Virus record (IMG/VR): IMGVR_UViG_3300007515_000003
Span: 34,824 to 98,823 of that record
DNA: 64,000 nucleotides
Direction: 5' to 3' (one strand)
DNA from: a virus
Shown here: positions 28,976 through 36,260 of the stretch, one piece after another
Position numbering within the stretch: position 1 is the first letter of the stretch
Layout of the letters: every line of letters begins with the position of its first letter
The notes under the pieces: model-generated
Database searches by the model: none
What the model saw: the letters and a program-made list of their open reading frames with translations, nothing else
What the model was told of the DNA's origin: nothing
Translations under genes and position numbers: made by a program

Positions 28976-29248
28976 TTATTTGGTCTTTTCTCGTTCGCAA
29001 TTCGCTGATGCTATATTTATTTCATCTTCTGCAAGCATTATGTCCCTTTCCCTTTCCTCTATATGGTCATAAGGGTCATCGTATTTATATTTAATACTTT
29101 CAATGGAAAAATTAGAAGTTCCCATACCTTCGATATGGACTTGATACTCATCCTTCCAGATTGTTATTTGGTCTCCTTTTTCTAATTTATTTGCAATAAA
29201 AGAAATATATTCAAGGTATTTGTCGTGCGGTAATTCAGCCTTCTCCAT
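28976..29248 (-). CDS. Hypothetical protein
   Basis: Protein of 90 aa from ATG 29248 (MEKAELPHDKYLEYISFIAN...). A small beta segment (YQVHIEGMGTSNFSIESIKY) sits between helices. Overlaps the upstream gene by 14 bases. Unknown. Confidence 0.7.
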   Translation of the reverse strand: MEKAELPHDKYLEYISFIANKLEKGDQITIWKDEYQVHIEGMGTSNFSIESIKYKYDDPYDHIEERERDIMLAEDEINIASANCEREKTK

Positions 29249-29450
29249 AACTGCCTTTTTCTCCAAAAAGAGCATTCCACTCGTCACGAATATCAATATC
29301 GGGCATATTTTCAAGACCCTCAAATCCATCAATAAGCATATTAATAATATCAGATGTGTTCATATTCATTGCTTCTAGTTCTGCTAGGTCAAAACGCATA
29401 TCCTCTGTCGTAGGTTCGGTCTTTCTTATTTCTCTTGATGTCGTTCTCAT
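29235..29450 (-). CDS. Hypothetical acidic protein
   Basis: Protein of 71 aa (MRTTSREIRKTEPTTEDMRF...). Acidic helical. Three bases after the preceding stop. Unknown. Confidence 0.65.
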   Translation of the reverse strand: MRTTSREIRKTEPTTEDMRFDLAELEAMNMNTSDIINMLIDGFEGLENMPDIDIRDEWNALFGEKGSYGEG

Positions 29451-29453
29451 TAT

Positions 29454-29666
29454 TTACGCAACAGTAAAAAAGTTTTTTCGTTCTGCATCAACGCCGAATA
29501 ATGCTCCAGAATCATTACCCTCTGCATCCTTACTTGGATATATTAAACACCCATTATCTAACTCCAAAACAGGCGTATTCTTATGGGGGCATTTATACCA
29601 TCCCTCCTTTTGGTATTCCTCATCGGTCATCTGGCGAACCTTGATTATTTTACTTCCCTCAATCAT
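29454..29666 (-). CDS. Hypothetical protein
   Basis: Protein of 70 aa (MIEGSKIIKVRQMTDEEYQK...). The start RQMTDEEYQKEGW and C-x-x pattern (GWYKCPHKNTPV) resemble small phage proteins whose function is unknown. Confidence 0.7.
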   Translation of the reverse strand: MIEGSKIIKVRQMTDEEYQKEGWYKCPHKNTPVLELDNGCLIYPSKDAEGNDSGALFGVDAERKNFFTVA

Positions 29667-29669
29667 TGC

Positions 29670-29966
29670 TTATTCTTCTTTATGCAGGTGGATTGTTATT
29701 TGAACATTTTCATTTTCATTAGTGGGAAAAACCCATAAAAAGCTTTTATTTTCATGCAACATTTCTTCAAGTTCTTCGTTGCTAAAAGGTATTGAAATAC
29801 TGTAATCTTCGTTCATATTTTTTATGTTATTATTTAATTTTCTTCTTGTCGCATTATATTCTAATTCGTGAATATATTCATGAGTTTCAAGAAACTCTTC
29901 TTTGCTTAATTTATTAAAACTTTTTAATAAGTCTTTATCGTTGCAAAAGTCTTTATTCGTAGTCAT
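29670..29966 (-). CDS. Hypothetical acidic protein
   Basis: Protein of 98 aa from ATG 29966 (MTTNKDFCNDKDLLKSFNKL...). Helical with a C-terminal beta pair (NENVQITIHLHKEE). Unknown. Confidence 0.7.
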   Translation of the reverse strand: MTTNKDFCNDKDLLKSFNKLSKEEFLETHEYIHELEYNATRRKLNNNIKNMNEDYSISIPFSNEELEEMLHENKSFLWVFPTNENENVQITIHLHKEE

Positions 29967-30126
29967 TATTTGGTGAAGTACCACAAACAACTGCCTCCAT
30001 TAAGGTCATGCAATATTTGTCCACTTCCTTTTCGATTTCACTTGCAAGTCTTCGTCTATTAAATCCCCCACCTCGTTGTCTGATATGTTTATTTAATACT
30101 TCTAAAATTATTTTATTTAGTTCCAT
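29953..30126 (-). CDS. Small basic protein
   Basis: A 57 aa frame (MELNKIILEVLNKHIRQRGG...). Basic central stretch RRRLASEIEKE. Overlaps both neighbouring genes by about 14 bases. Confidence 0.6.
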   Translation of the reverse strand: MELNKIILEVLNKHIRQRGGGFNRRRLASEIEKEVDKYCMTLMEAVVCGTSPNNDYE

Positions 30127-30499
30127 CTTGTTTCTCTTTTAAGTCTATTAATGATAGTACCGCCGACTCTAATTCAAATCCTGCCTGTTTATATGTTCCG
30201 AAGGCGTGCCTTCCATCCATTTGTAGCCACATATTATATATCACCCTAATTCTCTCCTTATTTGGCAACATTGATATACTATTTGTGACATTAGACCAAA
30301 ATTGATACGAAAGTCTTCTCCTTATTTTCTTCTTTGGGTAATGTACTGCCAAAGGGCTTTTGACAAAATCGGCTATGTTTTTATGTTGTTGAAAGAGTGG
30401 TATATTTGGGGTATAGTAGTTGGCATTATAAGTTCCATTACCCTTGCTAGCTTGGTTGCTCGTTAATGCGTTCTGTGGTTTTGCGGTTCCGTATTTCAT
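30113..30499 (-). CDS. Basic hypothetical protein
   Basis: Protein of 128 aa (MKYGTAKPQNALTSNQASKG...). Residues 45-75 are basic (YPKKKIRRRLSYQFW); C-terminal GTYKQAGFELESAVLSLIDLKEK is helical. Preceded by a promoter. Unknown. Confidence 0.7.
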   Translation of the reverse strand: MKYGTAKPQNALTSNQASKGNGTYNANYYTPNIPLFQQHKNIADFVKSPLAVHYPKKKIRRRLSYQFWSNVTNSISMLPNKERIRVIYNMWLQMDGRHAFGTYKQAGFELESAVLSLIDLKEKQDGTK

Positions 30500-30508
30500 T
30501 GTGAAATA

Positions 30509-30537
30509 ATCATGGCAGGTATCGCTTTATTTGTCAA
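30509..30537 (-). promoter_or_regulatory. Promoter
   Basis: Leftward TTGACA, 17 bases, CATGAT; ATG 9 bases after the -10. Confidence 0.7.
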
Positions 30538-30751
30538 CCTTATTTTCCTTTAATTCTCTAAATACATCTTGCTCCTCTTGCTCATGAATATATTCCATCC
30601 AGTCATCGAACACCGAAAGAGCAACTACATAGTTATCGCTTTCTGCACAATATCCATCATTGTCAAGTTGGTTCATGTGCATTTTACAACCTTCCACCAC
30701 TAGGTCGATGGCTTCGCTGATGTGCATGGGCTTATTATTTGAATCACACAC
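30527..30751 (-). CDS. Hypothetical acidic protein
   Basis: Protein of 74 aa (MCDSNNKPMHISEAIDLVVE...), helical and acidic. Its last codons carry part of the next promoter. Unknown. Confidence 0.7.
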   Translation of the reverse strand: MCDSNNKPMHISEAIDLVVEGCKMHMNQLDNDGYCAESDNYVVALSVFDDWMEYIHEQEEQDVFRELKENKVDK

Positions 30752-30766
30752 GCTAGTATTTTTTAC

Positions 30767-30958
30767 CTAATCTTTGTTATATTTAAATTCCTCGCAGTAT
30801 GCAACTTCAGCATTTTGTTTCCATGTCTTGCTGATTTCCCAATCTTCATCGACTGCATCAAGGGCTAACTCCTCTGCTTTTTCTTTGGATTCTGCTTTGA
30901 TGTCATAATGGCGATATGTCGTGCTACTTATTTCTACTTGATACCATTTAGTTTTCAT
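30767..30958 (-). CDS. DpnD/PcfM-like small protein
   Basis: Protein of 63 aa (MKTKWYQVEISSTTYRHYDI...). YQVEIS, a beta strand, then IKAESKEKAEELALDAV is the layout of the DpnD/PcfM-like small domain found in phages and plasmids; function unknown. A related domain is at 30990. Confidence 0.65.
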   Translation of the reverse strand: MKTKWYQVEISSTTYRHYDIKAESKEKAEELALDAVDEDWEISKTWKQNAEVAYCEEFKYNKD

Positions 30959-30989
30959 TTTTATTCTTCTTAATCATCATTCATACGAC

Positions 30990-31214
30990 TTAAAAGGGGA
31001 CATCTTGGCTATCGTGATCCAATTCTCCGACATAGGTTATTTCCCAACCATGCGTCCAATCTGAGCTTCCTCTTCCATGTTCGTCAGACATTTCCATGCA
31101 CTCCCATGCTTTACTCTTTGCTTCTTGTACTGAGGTTGCGTTAATTTCAACTGATTCTCTTTTTAGAACCGAAAACTCAACCTCGTACCTTTTATTTTTA
31201 GTCTCCCCCTTCAT
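30990..31214 (-). CDS. DpnD/PcfM-like small protein
   Basis: Protein of 74 aa (MKGETKNKRYEVEFSVLKRE...). Same beta-beta-helix layout as the 30767 product (INATSVQEAKSKAWECM). The C-terminus is acidic with DHDSQDVPF. The two genes may be old paralogues. Confidence 0.65.
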   Translation of the reverse strand: MKGETKNKRYEVEFSVLKRESVEINATSVQEAKSKAWECMEMSDEHGRGSSDWTHGWEITYVGELDHDSQDVPF

Positions 31215-31353
31215 TGTCTAGCTTTGCTATTAGTGATTCTAGTTGGCGTATTTTTTCTAGGTTAGATGTTGTAAACTGACCTATGCCCTTGGTTGCGATG
31301 GAACGCTTTAATTCGTCTATTTTACGAATGAGGTAATTGTCTGCGTCCTCCAT
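31198..31353 (-). CDS. Small coiled-coil protein
   Basis: A 51 aa frame (MEDADNYLIRKIDELKRSIA...). Two helices; overlaps the next gene start by 17 bases. Unknown. Confidence 0.65.
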   Translation of the reverse strand: MEDADNYLIRKIDELKRSIATKGIGQFTTSNLEKIRQLESLIAKLDNEGGD

Positions 31354-31367
31354 TGAGCATATTTACA

Positions 31368-31544
31368 CTAATCAATATCGACAGTCTCTCCCAAGAAAAC
31401 TATAAAAGACTGTTTGGACGCTTTTGCTAATTTCACGGCGGTTCTTCGTGCCTTTGTTCTTCCTTGAACTTCTTCGACCACATATAGCCCGTCATATATT
31501 TCATAATAACCATTAAAGCTAGGATTTTTTACTACTTTAATCAT
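31368..31544 (-). CDS. Small hypothetical protein
   Basis: A 58 aa frame (MIKVVKNPSFNGYYEIYDGL...). Beta then helix with basic face (RTKARRTAVKLAKASK). ATGA overlap with the upstream gene. Unknown. Confidence 0.65.
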   Translation of the reverse strand: MIKVVKNPSFNGYYEIYDGLYVVEEVQGRTKARRTAVKLAKASKQSFIVFLGETVDID

Positions 31545-32029
31545 TTCGTTTCCTTTTTATCCTTGTTTCTCTCTGTGCGTATTATATGATGCACTTCGTC
31601 CTCAAATTCTTGAGTGCAATACCATTCTACATGAGTAACTCCCTTGAGGGTATCGCAGTCATCGTCAAAAAAGGATTTAGTTATTCCAAGTGGCGGACTC
31701 CATGCCGTTCTAAAACAATACTCTACATGAGTGTCGGATTCATTGGCAATTTCTGCGTCCTGAGAGTTCCATTTCGTACCCCAATTATCCAAACTCCATA
31801 CATACCAATTATTAGGCTTGCCTTCTTTGATAACAAGGTCGCCATCGACCATCTCCATGTCGTCACTATTTACTCCACCCTTCGCTTGAAACTTCTTTGA
31901 GTTTTTGGGCATGGGTATGATTTTATTAAAATCAAAGACATTATCCTTGGATTTAAATTTCTTTTTAAGTTCCTTTATTTTTTTCTTAGAAGCTTCGATT
32001 CTAAATGTATTATGCGTCCAGTTAGGCAT
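31541..32029 (-). CDS. Api92/DUF1281-like ferredoxin-fold protein
   Basis: Protein of 162 aa. MPNWTHNTFRIEA, FDFNKIIPMPK, NNWYVWSLDNWGTKWN and FRTAWSPPLGI are the signature blocks of the Api92-like family (DUF1281), widespread in phages. The fold is ferredoxin-like; the molecular role is unknown. Confidence 0.85.
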   Translation of the reverse strand: MPNWTHNTFRIEASKKKIKELKKKFKSKDNVFDFNKIIPMPKNSKKFQAKGGVNSDDMEMVDGDLVIKEGKPNNWYVWSLDNWGTKWNSQDAEIANESDTHVEYCFRTAWSPPLGITKSFFDDDCDTLKGVTHVEWYCTQEFEDEVHHIIRTERNKDKKETK

Positions 32030-32030
32030 C

Positions 32031-32291
32031 TTATTCGCTCCTGTATTTGCCGTCAGCCATATATTTGCATAAACTGCTTGCGTCAGTAAAATGGATAGTT
32101 TTAAGATCGGAATCTTCGTCCCATCGGGAAAGAATCCTGTCCATCATTCCGCTTTGCTTAACCTTCTGCCACCAATCATCTGGGTACATACCCGCTCTTG
32201 CCTCTTTGATTGCGTCACACGCATCCCTCCAATCTTGGGGGGACTGACAGGAGTCTAACCTGTCGAGTTCTTCTTGAGTAATATTTTTCAT
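32031..32291 (-). CDS. Hypothetical acidic protein
   Basis: Protein of 86 aa (MKNITQEELDRLDSCQSPQD...). Helical, with WQKVKQSGMMDRILSRWDED. First gene after a promoter. Unknown. Confidence 0.7.
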   Translation of the reverse strand: MKNITQEELDRLDSCQSPQDWRDACDAIKEARAGMYPDDWWQKVKQSGMMDRILSRWDEDSDLKTIHFTDASSLCKYMADGKYRSE

Positions 32292-32300
32292 TATGGTTTA

Positions 32301-32329
32301 ATGTTAGACTAATTCTTGGGGCTTGTCAA
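32301..32329 (-). promoter_or_regulatory. Promoter
   Basis: Leftward TTGACA, 17 bases, TAACAT; ATG 9 bases after the -10. Confidence 0.75.
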
Positions 32330-32353
32330 GGTTTTTTTATAAATTAAGTAAGA

Positions 32354-32548
32354 TTATCCCCATTGATAGAATAGATTCCCGTTGCCTTGTATGGTCATTC
32401 TGTAATTAGATTTGCATTTCGGGTAATCCCATTTTTCCGCAAAAGAAAAAAGAGCGTCATTTATGGAGTGATACTTCTCTGCGTAAACTTTGGTGCCAGT
32501 ACGCTTTAGCACAACTTCTAATGTATATTGCTCACGGAGTCTCCTCAA
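32354..32548 (-). CDS. Hypothetical basic protein
   Basis: Protein of 64 aa (MRRLREQYTLEVVLKRTGTK...). Overlaps the lipoprotein gene's end. Beta-rich. Unknown. Confidence 0.65.
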   Translation of the reverse strand: MRRLREQYTLEVVLKRTGTKVYAEKYHSINDALFSFAEKWDYPKCKSNYRMTIQGNGNLFYQWG

Positions 32549-33056
32549 AAGACCTCCCCGTTTTAAGATCGTATATTACGAGATCTGAATGAGATGAGCT
32601 ATACTCCACAACATATTCGTAAGCTTCGTTATGAGTTCTACAAGTGAACAGTAAATCATTTCCTGCATCGTTTACTTGGCGAACCTCATAACGATAATTA
32701 ACTTCACGCACAATATAGGAATGACCTGTCTTAAGATCATTCATATTATTTCGTTTTGCATATTCTTCTGCTTCTGCTTTCGTCGCAAATACGGGATTGA
32801 TAAAAGGGTCATTACCCCATCTCTCATCATATGCTTGATATAAAATAAAGGGTTGTTTTCTTAGGTCTGCGATTTTACCATTTGAGAGTGCATGGAGATA
32901 GTCTACAAGTCTCATATTTAAATCTGAAGCCTTCGCCCTCAGAACATCTTCGTCATAGTTCTCCATAGGAATAGGAGAGGTTACTACGGGTTTTTCCGTT
33001 GCGACGCAACCCACCATTAGGATTGCGATTAAAATAATTATGTCTGCTCGTTTCAT
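32532..33056 (-). CDS. Lipoprotein
   Basis: Protein of 174 aa with an N-terminal signal MKRADIIILIAILMVGC whose lipobox LMVGC ends at a lipidated cysteine near residue 17. The mature part is mixed charge and beta-rich (YIVREVNYRYEVRQVND). Exported to the inner or outer membrane surface. Phage lipoproteins often block superinfection or form spanin partners; the size argues against a spanin. Exact role unknown. Confidence 0.8.
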   Translation of the reverse strand: MKRADIIILIAILMVGCVATEKPVVTSPIPMENYDEDVLRAKASDLNMRLVDYLHALSNGKIADLRKQPFILYQAYDERWGNDPFINPVFATKAEAEEYAKRNNMNDLKTGHSYIVREVNYRYEVRQVNDAGNDLLFTCRTHNEAYEYVVEYSSSHSDLVIYDLKTGRSFEETP

Positions 33057-33277
33057 TGCTCTTTAAACCCTTCTGATTTTAAATAATCCTCTACCCCTCT
33101 GACTTCTGGAAACCACTCAAAGGCATCTGGCGAAAAACACTCGTCAACACTTTTGGGGTGATACCCCACAGAAACCAATAACCCTTTTATTTGAGGAATT
33201 AGTTCCGCTAAATTTAGATCGTCACCTTCGCTTTCCCAACTGAAGGTGCCTCCATATGATTCAATCGTTATTTTCAT
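33053..33277 (-). CDS. Hypothetical protein
   Basis: Protein of 74 aa (MKITIESYGGTFSWESEGDD...). Beta then helix; contains FSPDAFEWFPEV. Overlaps the lipoprotein start and the next stop. Unknown. Confidence 0.7.
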   Translation of the reverse strand: MKITIESYGGTFSWESEGDDLNLAELIPQIKGLLVSVGYHPKSVDECFSPDAFEWFPEVRGVEDYLKSEGFKEQ

Positions 33278-33450
33278 CCTCTCCCCAACACTCTAGCTTT
33301 TTCTGATTCGGGCACAGTGCTATCATGGATAACTCCCGAAATACCACTCGCTTTCTTATCTCCAAGAGGACGAACTAACCAATATACGATCTCGCTCAAT
33401 GGATGCGCGAACATATTGTGTACAAACCAATTTTTATATATTTTATTCAT
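33274..33450 (-). CDS. Small conserved-looking phage protein
   Basis: A 58 aa frame (MNKIYKNWFVHNMFAHPLSE...). HNMFAHPLSEIVYWLVRPLG looks like a short phage family I have seen in large phages; function unknown. Confidence 0.65.
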   Translation of the reverse strand: MNKIYKNWFVHNMFAHPLSEIVYWLVRPLGDKKASGISGVIHDSTVPESEKARVLGRG

Positions 33451-33686
33451 TTCTTTGTTATTCTTGCTTTAAGTCTGGCGCGTTCTTTCTTCGCTCCTTT
33501 GTTTTTTCCTAAAAGTTTATCCAAGTGGGCAAGTTGTTGCTTGTCTGAGCGTTTAGCTCTTGCTTCTGCGCATTTCTTTGCACTTTCCTGTCTGCGTTGC
33601 CGTTGGGGATGGGTGCATTTTTTTTGCGTAGAAGTAGTAATCTCTTCGACAACCCTTTTTTGTTCTTGTGGATATTTATTCGCCAT
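33447..33686 (-). CDS. Very basic protein
   Basis: Protein of 79 aa (MANKYPQEQKRVVEEITTST...), strongly basic in the second half (QRRQESAKKCAEARAKRS, LKARITKK). Nucleic-acid binding is plausible. Confidence 0.65.
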   Translation of the reverse strand: MANKYPQEQKRVVEEITTSTQKKCTHPQRQRRQESAKKCAEARAKRSDKQQLAHLDKLLGKNKGAKKERARLKARITKK

Positions 33687-33688
33687 GT

Positions 33689-33910
33689 TTAAATAAATTG
33701 AAATAGTTTAAGTAAAATGATCACTTGCAAGGCTACCGTTGCAAGCCCGAATAGAGTTCGCAGGAACTCCATTTTATGATTATGCCTATCAAACCAACGC
33801 TCTAGCTTGCTTCGGGGGCTCAAATTGTAAGGTTTTTTCCTTCTCCTGTTCTTGTTTCTTTTTTTATTTTGAAAAGGCGGTCGTGTTAAATCTTTTGGTT
33901 TATTGCTCAT
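33689..33910 (-). CDS. Membrane-anchored basic protein
   Basis: Protein of 73 aa. The N-terminal half is basic (KRNKNRRRKKPYNLSPRSK), the C-terminal third is a hydrophobic segment (FLRTLFGLATVALQVIILL). One TM helix anchoring a positively charged cytoplasmic domain. Unknown. Confidence 0.7.
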   Translation of the reverse strand: MSNKPKDLTRPPFQNKKRNKNRRRKKPYNLSPRSKLERWFDRHNHKMEFLRTLFGLATVALQVIILLKLFQFI

Positions 33911-33918
33911 TGCGTTAT

Positions 33919-33947
33919 ACTCTACTACATTTTGATCCTCTTGTCAA
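33919..33947 (-). promoter_or_regulatory. Promoter
   Basis: Leftward TTGACA, 17 bases, TAGAGT; ATG 8 bases after the -10. Confidence 0.75.
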
Positions 33948-33952
33948 GGAAA

Positions 33953-34273
33953 TTATTCAATTCCCCATTGTTTCTTGTAATCTGCTCTTTGCTCGTCAGA
34001 AAGCTTATCCCACCAGTTTTCATCAAAAAGCTCCCCCATGACATTTCTGCCGAAATCTTCAACAGATCTACCCTTCGGCATCATAGACTGAATAGCCTCT
34101 AAGACCTTTTTCCCTACATTGTCGTGGACGGTATTGAAGTTGTAGGTGGTCATATCTTTATCACTGCCATAACCAAATTCAATAGTAATATAACAATCAT
34201 CTATTACATCTGTTCTGTCCGTTACTGGACACTTCATGTTGTTAGTTATGTTGGATTCGCTGGGATCGGTCAT
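33953..34273 (-). CDS. Hypothetical acidic protein
   Basis: Protein of 106 aa from ATG 34273 (MTDPSESNITNNMKCPVTDR...). A beta strand pair (CYITIEFGYGSDKDMTTYNF) is followed by helices with a C-terminal NWWDKLSDEQRADYKKQWGIE-like end. Overlaps the upstream stop. Unknown. Confidence 0.7.
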   Translation of the reverse strand: MTDPSESNITNNMKCPVTDRTDVIDDCYITIEFGYGSDKDMTTYNFNTVHDNVGKKVLEAIQSMMPKGRSVEDFGRNVMGELFDENWWDKLSDEQRADYKKQWGIE

Positions 34274-34491
34274 TTTAAATCTCCTTGTTTTATTAATTCT
34301 TCCATACATTCAAAAGTCGCATCGCAACGAAGTTCATGAAGTTCCATCATGCCAATAATTATATTCATCTTTTGGTCTTCAGTTAAGCCCTCTTTTGTGT
34401 CGAACTCTTTATGCATCATGGCACTCAAGTCTTCATTCACTTGATACAAAGATTGTATACATTCTTCTAATTTAAATCTGTCGTATTTCAT
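34270..34491 (-). CDS. Hypothetical helical protein
   Basis: Protein of 73 aa (MKYDRFKLEECIQSLYQVNE...). Helical, with EDQKMNIIIGMMELHELRCD. Unknown. Confidence 0.7.
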   Translation of the reverse strand: MKYDRFKLEECIQSLYQVNEDLSAMMHKEFDTKEGLTEDQKMNIIIGMMELHELRCDATFECMEELIKQGDLK

Positions 34492-35096
34492 GTTGTCCTT
34501 TCAAATGCTGACTTCTGCCAATCAGCTGGGGAATCTTTTCCTAGATCATCATACTTAACTATATAGCATTCGATTAAAGAGTCAAGAAAAATATCCTCAA
34601 TTATTGCTTTTATTATTTTCCAATTACCTCCTGCAAGCCCACAAGAGATTCCATAAGGCAAACCTAGCACTTGCGGTTCGCCTGTCTCATGTTGAATGAA
34701 AAGCAAGTCTTCTTGCATTGCTTTCAATGCTTTCCAAAAATATTCATAGTTGACTTCTCTTTTCCTCACTGAATATCCCGATTGGGTATAGAGATTATAA
34801 ATCCTTCCTTTATTATTTGGTAGAAACATACTCTTAATTTCGGCTTTAGAGTAATCCCCTATTTGACATCTCCAATTCCCGCCATCATTGTATTCATTAT
34901 CCCATCGCTCTCTATCTGCTTCAAAGGCTTGCGGATAGCGATCCTTTATTTGCTTTGCGATACCTGCGCCCATAACATTTTGACAGTTGCAAGAATGCGC
35001 AATGACATTTATCCCAACATATTTGTCAGGGTCAGTTCCGCAGTGAGTCGGAAAGTCTAAGAGATTTCCGCTAATAACTTTGATTTCTTTTTGCAT
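34488..35096 (-). CDS. Macro-domain protein
   Basis: Protein of 202 aa. The N-terminal VISGNLLDF, INVIAHSCNCQNVMGAGIAKQIKDRYP and later LGLPYGISCGLAGGNW are the ADP-ribose binding signatures of the macro domain, of the Appr-1''-p type found in phages (for example in T4-like and marine phages). It probably removes or binds ADP-ribose, in NAD metabolism or reversal of ADP-ribosylation. Its own promoter precedes it; tRNA genes follow upstream. Confidence 0.85.
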   Translation of the reverse strand: MQKEIKVISGNLLDFPTHCGTDPDKYVGINVIAHSCNCQNVMGAGIAKQIKDRYPQAFEADRERWDNEYNDGGNWRCQIGDYSKAEIKSMFLPNNKGRIYNLYTQSGYSVRKREVNYEYFWKALKAMQEDLLFIQHETGEPQVLGLPYGISCGLAGGNWKIIKAIIEDIFLDSLIECYIVKYDDLGKDSPADWQKSAFERTT

Positions 35097-35106
35097 CGTT
35101 TAAACA

Positions 35107-35135
35107 AAGGTAGACTATAATAAGTATTATGTCAA
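35107..35135 (-). promoter_or_regulatory. Promoter of the macro-domain gene
   Basis: Leftward TTGACA, 17 bases, TACCTT; ATG 10 bases after the -10. Confidence 0.7.
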
Positions 35136-35148
35136 GAAAAAAAATAGT

Positions 35149-35178
35149 GGGTTCGCAGGGGCTTGAACCCTAAATTAG
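35149..35178 (-). other. tRNA 3' half remnant
   Basis: Leftward AGGGTTCAAGCCCCT, a complete T arm, is followed by GCGAACCCA, which looks like a 3' acceptor strand. No matching 5' half is present; the tRNA-Leu lies directly upstream. It looks like a fragment of a lost tRNA gene. Confidence 0.55.
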
Positions 35179-35261
35179 TGCGGATGGTGGGACTTGAACC
35201 CACACGCCCTACGGGCAACGGATTTTAAGTCCGTAGCGTCTACCGATTCCGCCACATCCGC
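35179..35261 (-). tRNA. tRNA-Leu(UAA)
   Basis: Cloverleaf of 83 bases. Acceptor GCGGATG/CATCCGC, D loop with AATCGGTAGAC, anticodon loop with TAA, long variable arm, T loop TTCAAGT. CCA is not encoded. Probably serves UUA codons, abundant in this AT-rich genome. Confidence 0.95.
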
Positions 35262-35269
35262 AAAAAAAA

Positions 35270-35359
35270 TGGCGGAGAAGGTGGGATTTGAACCCACGGT
35301 TGCGTTTCCGCAACACAACATTTCCAATGTTGCACAATAAGCCTCTCTGTCACCTCTCC
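35270..35359 (-). tRNA. tRNA-Ser(GGA)
   Basis: 90 bases with encoded CCA. Acceptor GGAGAGG/CTTCTCC, anticodon stem CAACA/TGTTG around TTGGAAA (anticodon GGA), long variable arm, T loop TTCAAAT. Confidence 0.95.
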
Positions 35360-35370
35360 TACTACCTTGA

Positions 35371-35553
35371 CTATTCATCATGTAATTTTCTCTTTTTAAC
35401 TATTTTCCAAACTTTGCCGTCTTTATCAAGGTCGCAACTCCAAAACATCACTTTGCTGTATAGAGGGTACAACCAAGCAAAGCAGTTAAGGCGCAAAAAC
35501 TGAGAAATAAAATCTCCAATGTAGTAAAGAATCTTACTTAAAAATACTTTCAT
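35371..35553 (-). CDS. Small protein between tRNA genes
   Basis: Protein of 60 aa (MKVFLSKILYYIGDFISQFL...). Amphipathic or membrane N-terminus, then WLYPLYSKVMFWSCDLDKDGKVW, a pattern I have seen in small conserved phage proteins. Function unknown. Confidence 0.7.
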   Translation of the reverse strand: MKVFLSKILYYIGDFISQFLRLNCFAWLYPLYSKVMFWSCDLDKDGKVWKIVKKRKLHDE

Positions 35554-35568
35554 TTATTTTATTTTTGA

Positions 35569-35644
35569 TGGAGCCACCTGTCGGGATCGAACCGACGACA
35601 TCCTCATTACAAGTGAGGTGCTCTACCAGCTGAGCTAAGGTGGC
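35569..35644 (-). tRNA. tRNA-Thr(UGU)
   Basis: 76 bases with encoded CCA. Acceptor GCCACCT/AGGTGGC, D arm AGCTCAGCTGGTAGAGC, anticodon loop CTTGTAA, T loop TTCGATC. Confidence 0.95.
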
Positions 35645-35818
35645 TTATTTTTTCTTATCTATTTCTTTTAAAATTTCTATTTTTTCTTGTTTTGTTAAGG
35701 CTCTATATTTTTTTTCTGCGCAAATCCATGCCGAGCGAATTCTTTGTGCGTAATGTGCTTTAAAAGTTTTATCGCTTATGAACTGGACTGTAAGATAGTC
35801 AATTATTTTGTTCTTCAT
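35645..35818 (-). CDS. Small basic protein
   Basis: A 57 aa frame (MKNKIIDYLTVQFISDKTFK...), very basic, helical. Its stop abuts the 5' end of tRNA-Thr. Unknown. Confidence 0.6.
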   Translation of the reverse strand: MKNKIIDYLTVQFISDKTFKAHYAQRIRSAWICAEKKYRALTKQEKIEILKEIDKKK

Positions 35819-35842
35819 GCTTCATGGTACACCCCTCGTCAT

Positions 35843-35986
35843 TCAAAGCAACACACTAATAATAAAGCCAATTGTTTTAAATATTTTTAATTCTGGAAGA
35901 GTGATGAACTTAAAAAACCTTTTACTACCTTGAGCTTGAAGTACTAACTCTCTAGTATTTATATACTTATGTCTTAAAAAGTTCAT
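35843..35986 (-). CDS. Small basic protein with hydrophobic tail
   Basis: A 47 aa frame (MNFLRHKYINTRELVLQAQG...), basic with a C-terminal hydrophobic segment (IFKTIGFIISVLL). It abuts the gene upstream. Possibly membrane-anchored. Confidence 0.55.
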   Translation of the reverse strand: MNFLRHKYINTRELVLQAQGSKRFFKFITLPELKIFKTIGFIISVLL

Positions 35987-36256
35987 CTACCAACTGTTGA
36001 AGGTTATGTTTTCTCTATTATTTGAGTGCTCTTTCATTTCTTTTAATATTTGCCTTAGAATCTCTTTTTGGGCAAGTATTTTCAGCCTGCCCTCTGACCT
36101 TGGGCATTTCTCGCATTGCTTATCAAGGGTCTTGATCATATCCTCTATTATTGAGCGATCAAATCTCCCCTTATAAGACCAACCCAGATCAAAGCCTCTA
36201 TGTAAGCCTTTTTGGTGAGCGGCCTCAAAGTCATTATGTATTCCATCATTAAACAT
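35987..36256 (-). CDS. Hypothetical protein
   Basis: Protein of 89 aa (MFNDGIHNDFEAAHQKGLHR...). Helical with CEKCPRSEGRLK. Unknown. Confidence 0.7.
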   Translation of the reverse strand: MFNDGIHNDFEAAHQKGLHRGFDLGWSYKGRFDRSIIEDMIKTLDKQCEKCPRSEGRLKILAQKEILRQILKEMKEHSNNRENITFNSW

Positions 36257-36260
36257 TTAA

